Made by a program: the position numbers and the translations under genes
Source of the DNA: Sphingomonadales bacterium
Lineage (GTDB): Bacteria; Pseudomonadota; Alphaproteobacteria; Sphingomonadales; Sphingomonadaceae
Assembly (NCBI GenBank): GCA_027489295.1
Contig: JAIYAA010000008.1
Span: 1-8,956, forward strand
DNA length: 8,956 nucleotides
Direction: 5' to 3'
Part shown: piece after piece, positions 1 through 5,606 of the stretch
Layout of the letters: every line of letters begins with the position of its first letter
Numbering within the stretch: the stretch's first letter is position 1
Notes under the pieces: model-generated
Database searches by the model: none
Told to the model about the DNA's origin: nothing
Seen by the model: only the letters and a program-made list of their open reading frames with translations

Positions 1-12
1 ATGGTTGGCCAT
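1..12 (-). CDS. Start of a divergent gene cut by the left edge (first four codons only)
   Basis: Only four codons, reading M-A-N-H, lie in the window, so the product cannot be named. The start is supported by its surroundings. On the minus strand a GGAG ribosome binding site (23-20) sits 7 bases before the ATG (12-10), and a promoter with a perfect TTGACA box lies about 75 bases further upstream (113-86), giving a leader of roughly 68 bases. No competing minus-strand start with a binding site is seen nearby. The gene would be transcribed away from the receptor at 682. It could be a chance start, because no coding bias can be measured over 12 bases. Confidence 0.4.
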
Positions 13-36
13 TTGATCACTCCAATGCGGATCAAA
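12..36 (-). promoter_or_regulatory. Hairpin presenting the ribosome binding site of the left gene
   Basis: The minus-strand leader contains the inverted repeat TTTGATC (36-30) and GATCAAA (18-12) around an 11-base loop. The GGAG ribosome binding site (23-20) lies inside the loop, and the A of the start codon is the last base of the 3' arm. The 7-bp pairing is exact. Whether it folds in the cell, or affects translation, is inference; the stem is AT-rich and would be weak. Confidence 0.3.
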
Positions 37-85
37 GCGCCAAATCAGTCATCCAACCCCGAAGTTTTTCTTTGTTGCTAAGGGA

Positions 86-113
86 ATGCTATCTGGAGGG
101 CGCACGATGTCAA
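86..113 (-). promoter_or_regulatory. Sigma70-like promoter for the left divergent gene
   Basis: Read on the minus strand, a perfect TTGACA -35 box (113-108) is followed after 16 bases by TAGCAT (91-86), which matches four of six bases of TATAAT. Transcription would start near 79 and reach the ATG at position 12 after about 68 bases. The region is AT-richer than the rest of the window. The assignment is a consensus match only. Confidence 0.45.
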
Positions 114-114
114 G

Positions 115-480
115 GCTCCAACCCGGAAGCGTGTAACTTTTTTGTAGCGTGCGTATCTTTTGGGCACCGTGCATTCCAAAAATGCGGCGCTGTTCGTAAC
201 ATCTGGAAGAGATCCGGGCAGGGTTGCATGCGCCGATCCCGGCGACGGGGGTTGCAGCGCGCAAGGCCGCGTGCCTGCGGGGCGGTGCCGGTCCCGACCG
301 CTTCGATCGTGCTGGACGGGATGGCCGGTGCATTCGCGCAGTCTTGCATCGACCGGATCCGTCGAGGGTCCGAAAATAACGCGCGCAAACACCATGAAGC
401 TGCGGACATTGCACATCATCCAAGATTTCGCGCGTCGTACTTGCCGGGTTGATGGCTAGATACATGGGTCAGGCGGAACT
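115..480. other. Non-coding stretch with no recognised feature
   Basis: About 365 bases between the two opposed promoters hold no gene I can support. Open frames run through it on both strands, but their predicted products are rich in Arg, Cys and Pro, resemble no family I know, and lack a consistent ribosome binding site and GC-biased third positions. The core (about 200-355) is GC-rich and the flanks AT-richer. I saw no tRNA, known riboswitch or mobile-element end. It may be regulatory spacer or a decayed gene. Confidence 0.5.
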
Positions 481-484
481 CGTA

Positions 485-512
485 TTGGTGCAACATGGAC
501 AGCGACTACAAT
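485..512 (+). promoter_or_regulatory. Candidate promoter of the first TonB-dependent receptor
   Basis: TTGGTG (485-490) and TACAAT (507-512) are separated by 16 bases. The -10 box matches five of six consensus bases; the -35 box keeps only the TTG core. Transcription would start near 518-520, giving a leader of about 155-165 bases before the receptor start. An inverted repeat overlaps the -10 box (510-528), which would fit a regulated promoter. This is a sequence match only. Confidence 0.4.
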
Positions 513-528
513 GCAGTTTCCAAGCATT
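510..528. promoter_or_regulatory. Operator-like inverted repeat over the -10 box and start site
   Basis: AATGC (510-514) and GCATT (524-528) form an exact inverted repeat with a 9-base spacer. The half-site centres are 14 bases apart and the repeat covers the end of the proposed -10 box and the expected transcription start, where a dimeric repressor would act. Five-base half-sites are short, so chance is possible. No regulator can be named. Confidence 0.22.
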
Positions 529-539
529 AAGAAAACCCC

Positions 540-567
540 AAATTTTCCGCGCTGCGGAAGATTTTTT
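540..567 (+). terminator. Terminator-like hairpin in the receptor leader (possible attenuator)
   Basis: Bases 540-550 pair with 554-564 around the tri-loop GCT (551-553): an AT-rich foot with one G-T pair and a CCGC/GCGG core, 11 pairs in all. The 3' side runs straight into six T residues (562-567), the layout of a rho-independent terminator on the plus strand. It lies about 20 bases after the proposed transcription start and 115 bases before the receptor. It could therefore be an attenuator in the leader or the end of a small upstream transcript. Part of the T run also pairs in the stem foot, which weakens the terminator reading. Confidence 0.4.
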
Positions 568-579
568 ACGCGCCATTAA

Positions 580-661
580 CTTTGTTGCTGGTAGCCGGCC
601 TCGTGGCGGCGCTCGGGCGTGGGCGGCGCAGGCGAGGTACGCTCGCCAGTGCGTAACAAAG
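580..661 (+). promoter_or_regulatory. Possible folded leader element next to the ribosome binding site
   Basis: CTTTGTT (580-586) is the exact complement of AACAAAG (655-661), so the 3' half of the leader can close on itself. Inside lies a second hairpin: GGCGAG (631-636) pairs with CTCGCC (642-647), extended by CGCA (627-630) with TGCG (650-653) across a two-base bulge. The closing helix reaches the first bases of the ribosome binding site (659-667). The pairings are seen directly. A regulatory role is inference, and a 7-base match over this distance can occur by chance. Confidence 0.22.
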
Positions 662-667
662 GGAAGG
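659..667 (+). promoter_or_regulatory. Ribosome binding site that bears on the receptor start
   Basis: The purine run AAGGGAAGG precedes two in-frame starts: GTG at 673, about 5 bases downstream, and ATG at 682, about 14 bases downstream. By spacing the GTG is the better match. The ATG gives the more usual codon and a compact signal peptide. The two products differ by three residues. Confidence 0.5.
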
Positions 668-681
668 GCTTGGTGACTCTG

Positions 682-3600
682 ATGAATTCCGCATTTTTCT
701 CGCTGCGGTATGGGGTTTCGACTGCCGCGCTGCTGACGGCGATTGCGGCACCTGCATATGCGCAGGACGCCGTGCCCGCGCAGGCGACGAATGCGTCCGC
801 GGAACAGACCGTGCCACCGCAGGACGCCGCCGTGCAGGGTCCGCAGGAAGCGGCCGCACCCGCGGCGCCGGCAGATTCCGGGCAGGGCGCCACGATCGTC
901 GTCACCGGCACCCTGTTCCGCGATTCGAACGCCAGCTCGATCTCGCCGGTCACCGTGCTGAGCTCTGACACGCTGCAGCGCGCCAACATCACGACCGCCC
1001 AGGACGCGATCCGTTCGGTTTCCGCGGACAGCGCCGGATCGATCTCGACCGGCTTCCGCAACGGCTTCTCGGCCGGCGGCGCGGCGGTGTCGCTGCGCGG
1101 TCTCGGCGTGTCGTCGACCGTGGTGCTGATCGACGGCCTGCGTTCGGCCAACTTCCCGCTGAACGACGACGGCCACAATGCTTATGTCGACCTGAACTCG
1201 ATCCCGTTCAGCATCGTCGATCGCATCGAAGTGCTGAAGGACGGCGCGTCCTCCACCTATGGCGCGGATGCGATCGGCGGCGTGGTCAACCTGATCAGCA
1301 AGAAGAACTTCCAGGGCATCGAAGGTTCGGTCCAGGGCGGCACGACCGAGAAGGGCGACGGCTCGCACTATCGCGCGACCCTGACCGCCGGCACCGGTGA
1401 CTATCGCGAGCAGGGCTGGAACTTCTACGTCAACGGTGAATACACCTGGGACGGCTACATCACCAACAACGCGCGCGGTTATCCGTTCAACACGCTCGAC
1501 CTGACGCCGAGCGGCCTCACCGACCGCAACCGCAACGACGATTCGCTCACCACGGCGAACCCGCAGGCGGTCGTCACCCGGGTGACGCAGAGCGATCTCA
1601 ACAATCCGCTGGCCGGCCAGGTCGGCGCGCCGCTGACCAACCAGTATCAGCTGCTCAACCCCAATGCCTGCCCCTATGGCACCTTTACGGTGACGAGCGG
1701 CGCGGCGCAGGGCACCGGCTGCAAGCATAGCCTGCCCGACGAATACAGCATCATCCAGCCGAAGCAGCAGCGTTACTCCGCCACCGCGCGCCTCACCGCA
1801 CGCCTGGCCGACAACCTCGAAGCCTTCGCGTCGGCCAGCTATTCGCACTCCGAAGTCAGCATCATGGGCACGCCGTCGGCGATCCGCGCGACCCAGCCGT
1901 TCGGCGGCTCGGCAGCGCTGGCGTCGAGCAGCCCGGGCATCGTGCTGCCGGTCTATGTCTGCTCGGCCGGCGTGAACTGCGCCACCGCGGCGGACCGCAA
2001 GCTGAACCCGAACAACCCCTATGCCGCTGCCTATGCGGCCAATCCCAGCCAGGGTGCGGCGCGCATCTACTATCTGTTCGGCGACATTCCCGCCGGCAGC
2101 TTCCGCTATGTTGATGTGTTCCGCACGACGGCGGGCATCTCGGGCAGCTTCGGCAACGGCTTCAAGTTCCGTCTGAACGGCGTCTATGCCCGCGACAATT
2201 TCAGCGTCACCCAGCGCGGTTTCGTCAACATCCAGGGCCTGCTGAACGCGGTCAACACCGGCGCGTACAACTTCGTCAATCCGGAGCAGAACACCGCGGC
2301 GGTGCGCAACCAGATCTCGCCGTCGGTGACGACCCCGTCCTATTCGACGGTGGCGACGATCGGCGGCTCGCTGATCAAGTCGGTCATGCAGCTGGGCGGT
2401 GGCGACCTCAACGTGGGTGGCGGCTTCCAGCTCCGTCGCGAGACGCTGATGAACCGCAACCAGAACGCGGGCCTCGCCTTTTACGGCCTGAACACCTCGT
2501 CGGCGCAGGGCCGTCAGACGGTGACCGCCGGCTTCTTCGAAATCGACGCGCCGTTCACCCGCACGCTCGATCTGAACGTGTCGGGCCGCTATGACCATTA
2601 TTCGCAGGGCTACAGCCACTTCTCGCCGAAGGTGGGCGTCAAGTTCAACCCGATCGAGCAGGTCGCCTTCCGCGCCACCTACTCGCAGGGCTTCCGCGCG
2701 CCGACCTTTGCGGAATATAACGCCGCCAGCAGCTATGCCGGCTTCTCGTCGTTCACGCCGCCGGCGAGCTTCGTCGCGGCGCACCCGGGCAATTCGGCCT
2801 ATACCAGCAGCTACAACATCGGCAGCGGCGCCCGCGGCAACCCCGACATCCTGCCCGAAGTTTCGCAGAGCTTCACCTTCGGCACGATCCTGAAGCCGAC
2901 CCGCTGGTTCAACATGACGGTCGACTACTACAACATCAAGAAGTCGAACCTGATCGTCAGCGGTCCGCTGCGCGCGGAGGCAATCGCCGCCTATTACAGC
3001 AAGAGCAACTCGACCGATGGTTGCGCCGCGCTTGCCGCCGTGGGGGCAGGCTACAAGTGCAACGTGATCGACGCGCCCGATCCCGCCAACCCCGGGGCGC
3101 TGCCCCGCCTGCTGGTGTTCGACGTGCCCTACGTCAACGCCAATTACCAGGTGAGCTCGGGCCTCGACATGCAGGCGACCGCGCGGATCCGTCTGGCGGA
3201 CAATGTGCGCCTGATCAGCCGCGTTGACGTCACCCGCGTCCTGCGTCTCGACCTGGTCACGCCGTCGGGCGTGGTGCAGAAATATGCCGGTACGCTGGGG
3301 CCGTACGAGCTGTCGTCGGGCGGCGGTACGCCGCGCATCCGCGGCAACTGGCAGAACGCGCTCGAGATCGGCAAGTTCTCGATCACCGCGACGACCTATT
3401 ATGTGGGTCGCATCAAGCAGGTCGCGGCGGACGAGATCACCCCGGTCAACGGCGTGATCGACCTGTCGTGCAAGAACTCGATGGCGCCGGTGCCGGCGGG
3501 CACCGACAAGACCTTCCAGTGCTGGATCCGTCCGTTCATCTATTCGGATCTGAATGCAGCGGTGAAGGTGAACGACAAGTTCCGGTTCTTCATCAACGTG

Positions 3601-3732
3601 CAGAACTTCACCAATGCCCGCGCACCGCTTGCCGCGGCCGCATACACCAGCAATCCGAACTATCTGACGAGCTGGCATTATGCCGGTCTGGTCGGCCGCA
3701 ACTTCAGCGCAGGCGCGAACTTCAGCTTCTGA
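682..3732 (+). CDS. TonB-dependent outer-membrane receptor, substrate unknown
   Basis: A 1016-residue outer-membrane active transporter that would take up a ligand using energy passed on by TonB-ExbB-ExbD. Residues 1-28 are a Sec signal peptide ending in A-Y-A-Q. A long Ala/Pro/Gln-rich linker leads to a TonB box, TIVVTG (71-76). The plug domain spans about 80-205, with VVLIDGLR (147-154), RIEVLKDGAS (181-190) and YGADAIGGVVN (193-203). The 22-strand barrel follows, with late-barrel motifs FRAPTFAEYN (671-680) and GNPDILPE (719-726), and ends in Phe as outer-membrane barrels do. There is no N-terminal STN domain, so it is not an obvious sigma/anti-sigma transducer. The eight cysteines form four close pairs (330/347, 427/433, 781/793, 930/947), probably loop disulfides. 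It stands alone between its own leader and a strong terminator, so neighbours give no substrate clue. The start may instead be GTG 673. Confidence 0.93.
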   Translation: MNSAFFSLRYGVSTAALLTAIAAPAYAQDAVPAQATNASAEQTVPPQDAAVQGPQEAAAPAAPADSGQGATIVVTGTLFRDSNASSISPVTVLSSDTLQRANITTAQDAIRSVSADSAGSISTGFRNGFSAGGAAVSLRGLGVSSTVVLIDGLRSANFPLNDDGHNAYVDLNSIPFSIVDRIEVLKDGASSTYGADAIGGVVNLISKKNFQGIEGSVQGGTTEKGDGSHYRATLTAGTGDYREQGWNFYVNGEYTWDGYITNNARGYPFNTLDLTPSGLTDRNRNDDSLTTANPQAVVTRVTQSDLNNPLAGQVGAPLTNQYQLLNPNACPYGTFTVTSGAAQGTGCKHSLPDEYSIIQPKQQRYSATARLTARLADNLEAFASASYSHSEVSIMGTPSAIRATQPFGGSAALASSSPGIVLPVYVCSAGVNCATAADRKLNPNNPYAAAYAANPSQGAARIYYLFGDIPAGSFRYVDVFRTTAGISGSFGNGFKFRLNGVYARDNFSVTQRGFVNIQGLLNAVNTGAYNFVNPEQNTAAVRNQISPSVTTPSYSTVATIGGSLIKSVMQLGGGDLNVGGGFQLRRETLMNRNQNAGLAFYGLNTSSAQGRQTVTAGFFEIDAPFTRTLDLNVSGRYDHYSQGYSHFSPKVGVKFNPIEQVAFRATYSQGFRAPTFAEYNAASSYAGFSSFTPPASFVAAHPGNSAYTSSYNIGSGARGNPDILPEVSQSFTFGTILKPTRWFNMTVDYYNIKKSNLIVSGPLRAEAIAAYYSKSNSTDGCAALAAVGAGYKCNVIDAPDPANPGALPRLLVFDVPYVNANYQVSSGLDMQATARIRLADNVRLISRVDVTRVLRLDLVTPSGVVQKYAGTLGPYELSSGGGTPRIRGNWQNALEIGKFSITATTYYVGRIKQVAADEITPVNGVIDLSCKNSMAPVPAGTDKTFQCWIRPFIYSDLNAAVKVNDKFRFFINVQNFTNARAPLAAAAYTSNPNYLTSWHYAGLVGRNFSAGANFSF

Positions 3733-3750
3733 GCGGATCGCCTGAGGACC

Positions 3751-3792
3751 AAGGTACGGGGCGGCACCTGCGTGTCGCCCCGTAGCCTTTTT
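3751..3792 (+). terminator. Rho-independent terminator of the first receptor gene
   Basis: Nineteen bases after the receptor stop, bases 3755-3766 pair with 3773-3784 in a 12-bp GC-rich stem with one G-T pair and a 6-base loop. The stem can be extended by AAGG (3751-3754) with CCTT (3786-3789) across a one-base bulge. Five T residues follow (3788-3792). Stem length, position and T run make this the clearest terminator in the window, and it isolates the receptor transcript from the small gene downstream. Confidence 0.85.
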
Positions 3793-3923
3793 GGCCGATG
3801 GCGCGTCCGGCGCGCGGTCGGCGGGGCGGCCGCCCGGTCGTCCACAGTTTCCACATGGCCGGCGCTGGACAAGCCCGGCATGGAGCGCATAGCGCGCACG
3901 CCATGCCAGTTGTTGCTACCATC

Positions 3924-4121
3924 ATGAATTCGAACACCGGCGAACCCATCCAGAAGATGACGTTCGGCCGCATGCCCAAGCCCTGGGCTTCCTTCACCCT
4001 TTCCAATGGCGAGCTGGTTCAGGCCAGCCGTGTCGACGTGGGCAAGCCTGCCCCCGGCAAGGTCGTGGTGCCGGTCCATGTCTGGGTCAGCCCGAAGAAG
4101 ACCGACCGCCAGGACGATTGA
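3924..4121 (+). CDS. Small conserved-looking protein of unknown function
   Basis: A 65-residue frame I do not recognise. Its third codon positions are strongly GC-biased from the ATG at 3924 to the stop, as in the genes around it, which supports real coding. The seven codons before it (back to an in-frame ATG at 3903) lack this bias, and the longer extension to 3798 yields an Arg/Gly-rich run typical of non-coding GC-rich DNA. I therefore prefer 3924, although no good ribosome binding site precedes either start, so a leaderless or weakly translated message is possible. The product is soluble and has no signal peptide, membrane span or cysteine. A Trp-containing middle (KPWASFTLSNGE) is followed by a beta-rich stretch (KVVVPVHVWV) and a charged tail. 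It converges on the glycosidase gene with 3 bases between stops. Confidence 0.6.
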   Translation: MNSNTGEPIQKMTFGRMPKPWASFTLSNGELVQASRVDVGKPAPGKVVVPVHVWVSPKKTDRQDD

Positions 4122-4124
4122 CGC

Positions 4125-5543
4125 TTAAAGCCAGCCGCCCTTGAACCCTGCGCGCTGCAGCCCGCGACGGATATGCGGGTTGCGGCGCATCACCTCCCAT
4201 ACCAGGCCGCTGCGCATATTCTCGATCATCAGCAGGATCGGCCCCTGGTCGATCCCCAGATGGTCGCCATCGACCCAGCCGATGCCGTCCACGATCTTGC
4301 CGTGCTTGAAGGGCGCGGTCTTGCGCGTGAGGGTGGGATTGAAGCTGTCGAGAAAGCCGTAGCGGCCATAGATGCCGCGCCCGTAGCGCGCGTGCATCGT
4401 CGCGACCGCCCGGGCCGCCAGTTCGGGCTCGAACGCGATCGAGGCCGCCGCGGCCGTCGGCGCCAGCGTGCCGTCGTCGCGATCATCGGGCCCCCGTGCC
4501 GAATAGCTGAAGAATTCCCGCTCCTTGCCGGCAATCCGCTGCTTGAAATCGCCCGGCCCGTCGCAGGCGGTGAGGCCCCATACATCCTCGCCATAGCCGG
4601 CCCAGCCGCCGGGATTGGCGATCGCATAGGCGCGCTGCGCCCGCACCGCACGGCGGCTGTTCTCGAAATAATCGATGCCCTTGGCGGCCATGTATTTGTC
4701 GCGGATGCCGCGGAAATCGATCCAGCAATGGCTGTACTGGTGGATGAACAGCGGCGCGAAATGGAGGTGCGGCTCGCCCCATTTGGCGCTCCACTGTGCG
4801 TCGAAGCGGGCGGTCCAGGCGTCCCAGGTCTCCGGCGGCAGCGGATGGCTCGGCGAGCCCAGTGCCAGCACGTAGAGCAGCAGCCCTTCGTTGTAGATGT
4901 TCCAGTCCGCCGGGATAAAGCCGCTTTCCGGATGCCAGCCCATCGAAAGGAAGGGCGGGCGGGGCGTGATCCAGGTCCAGTCGACCGCGGCATAAAGCTG
5001 GTCGGCCAGGGCGCGGATCTCGGCCTCTGCCGGATCCTCGCCGTCGAACCAGCTCTGCGCGAACAGCACGCCGCCCAGCAGCAGCGCCGTGTCGATCGTC
5101 GACAGCTCGGCGCGGGCGAAGCGGCGGCCCTTGGTGACGCCCAGGAAGTGGTAGAAGAAGCCCTTGTAGCCGCTGGCGTCGCTCTGCCCGTCGCCTTGCG
5201 GCGCGGTGGCGAAGAAGCGCAGCGTCGCGAGCGTGCGGGTGCGGGCCTGCGCGCGGGTGATCCAGCCATGGGTAACGCCGATCGGATAGGCGGTGAGCGC
5301 GAAGCCGACCGCGGCGATCGAGGCGAAGGAGGGGGTGGGCCAGCGATCGGGCGCGAGGCCGGTTTCGGGATCGGTGGTATCCCAGAAATAGCGGAAGGTG
5401 CGTTCCTGCAGGTCGCGGATCAGCGGGTCCGCGCCCGGTGCCGCACCGGTGCCGCGAATATGGGTGCCGGGCGCGGTGCACGCGCCGGCCAGCCCGGCCA
5501 GCGCGAGCGCGCCGGAGCCGAGCAACTGCCTGCGATCGATCAT
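4125..5543 (-). CDS. Exported glucoamylase-family (GH144-like) glucan hydrolase
   Basis: A 472-residue protein of the glucoamylase-like family (PF10091), which includes the GH144 endo-beta-1,2-glucanases with an (alpha/alpha)6 barrel. The likely role is cleavage of a glucan or its oligosaccharides outside the cytoplasm. Family-like blocks run in order: RTFRYFWD (48-55), GYKGFFYHFLG (125-135), ELSTIDTALLLGG (146-158), WNIYNEGLLLY (214-224), HQYSHCWIDFRG (268-279), GYGEDVWGLTACDG (316-329), DDGTLAPTAAAAS (356-368) and GIDQGPILLMIEN (430-442). The acidic residues D151 and E219 sit in the most conserved blocks and are candidate active-site residues by inference. The N-terminus has a twin-arginine motif (DRRQLL, 3-8), a hydrophobic stretch and Cys22 in an imperfect lipobox, so Tat export is likely and lipidation possible. 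The start has an AGGA binding site 6 bases upstream. It is the last gene of the LacI-receptor-enzyme unit, 63 bases after the receptor stop. 'Glucoamylase' is a family label; beta-1,2-glucan specificity is not shown. Confidence 0.88.
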   Translation of the reverse strand: MIDRRQLLGSGALALAGLAGACTAPGTHIRGTGAAPGADPLIRDLQERTFRYFWDTTDPETGLAPDRWPTPSFASIAAVGFALTAYPIGVTHGWITRAQARTRTLATLRFFATAPQGDGQSDASGYKGFFYHFLGVTKGRRFARAELSTIDTALLLGGVLFAQSWFDGEDPAEAEIRALADQLYAAVDWTWITPRPPFLSMGWHPESGFIPADWNIYNEGLLLYVLALGSPSHPLPPETWDAWTARFDAQWSAKWGEPHLHFAPLFIHQYSHCWIDFRGIRDKYMAAKGIDYFENSRRAVRAQRAYAIANPGGWAGYGEDVWGLTACDGPGDFKQRIAGKEREFFSYSARGPDDRDDGTLAPTAAAASIAFEPELAARAVATMHARYGRGIYGRYGFLDSFNPTLTRKTAPFKHGKIVDGIGWVDGDHLGIDQGPILLMIENMRSGLVWEVMRRNPHIRRGLQRAGFKGGWL

Positions 5544-5549
5544 GACGGG

Positions 5550-5553
5550 TCCT
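5550..5553 (-). promoter_or_regulatory. Ribosome binding site of the glycosidase gene
   Basis: On the minus strand AGGA lies 6 bases before the ATG at 5543-5541 and directly follows the T-rich tail of the intergenic hairpin. It supports this start, which is also the one that gives a complete Tat signal peptide. Confidence 0.55.
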
Positions 5554-5554
5554 G

Positions 5555-5593
5555 AAAAAGGAAGGGGCGGCGCCAGATACGCGGCGCCGCCCC
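5555..5593 (-). terminator. Hairpin with T-rich tail between receptor and enzyme genes
   Basis: On the minus strand a perfect 11-bp GC-only stem (5593-5583 with 5574-5564) and an 8-base loop are followed by TTCCTTTTT (5563-5555). It starts 13 bases past the receptor stop and ends just before the ribosome binding site of the enzyme gene. The stem is strong, but the T run is broken by CC, so partial termination or 3'-end protection of the receptor message is more likely than a full stop. Both flanking genes share strand and apparent pathway, which also argues for read-through. Confidence 0.6.
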
Positions 5594-5606
5594 CAGAGGA
5601 GGGGTC

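Noticed and set aside
107..136. Nine-codon leader-peptide-like frame on the plus strand, preceded by GGAGGG
   Set aside because: It lies across the stronger minus-strand promoter, is 370 bases from the plus-strand promoter candidate and has no attenuator-type hairpin linked to it. The binding site match is probably chance.
49..465. Overlapping frames of about 100-140 codons on both strands in the left control region
   Set aside because: Products are rich in Arg, Cys and Pro, without domain similarity or consistent codon bias, and several frames compete for the same DNA.
619..681. Receptor start at ATG 619
   Set aside because: It would put 21 charged residues before the signal peptide and lacks a ribosome binding site; the purine-rich site at 659-667 lies downstream of it and points to 673 or 682.
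469..3678. 1069-codon open frame on the minus strand opposite the first receptor
   Set aside because: It mirrors the receptor gene. GC-rich third positions suppress stop codons on the opposite strand; the product is a run of Arg, Ala and Asp with no recognisable domain, and its start region has no supporting signals.
3824..3835. Perfect 12-base palindrome GGGCGGCCGCCC
   Set aside because: Self-complementary GC strings of this size are expected in such GC-rich spacer DNA; it has no T run, promoter or repeat partner.
3841..3856. Two closely spaced TCCACA motifs resembling DnaA boxes
   Set aside because: Each differs from the TTATCCACA consensus, there are only two, and no AT-rich unwinding region or replication gene is nearby.
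3798..3923. Longer N-terminus for the small gene, from ATG 3798 or 3903
   Set aside because: The extension reads as Arg/Gly/His-rich sequence without the codon bias seen after 3924, and neither start has a well-placed ribosome binding site.
4173..5555. 460-codon plus-strand frame opposite the glycosidase gene
   Set aside because: Low-complexity Arg/Ala/Gly-rich product and no family similarity, whereas the minus strand shows a full set of glycosidase family blocks.
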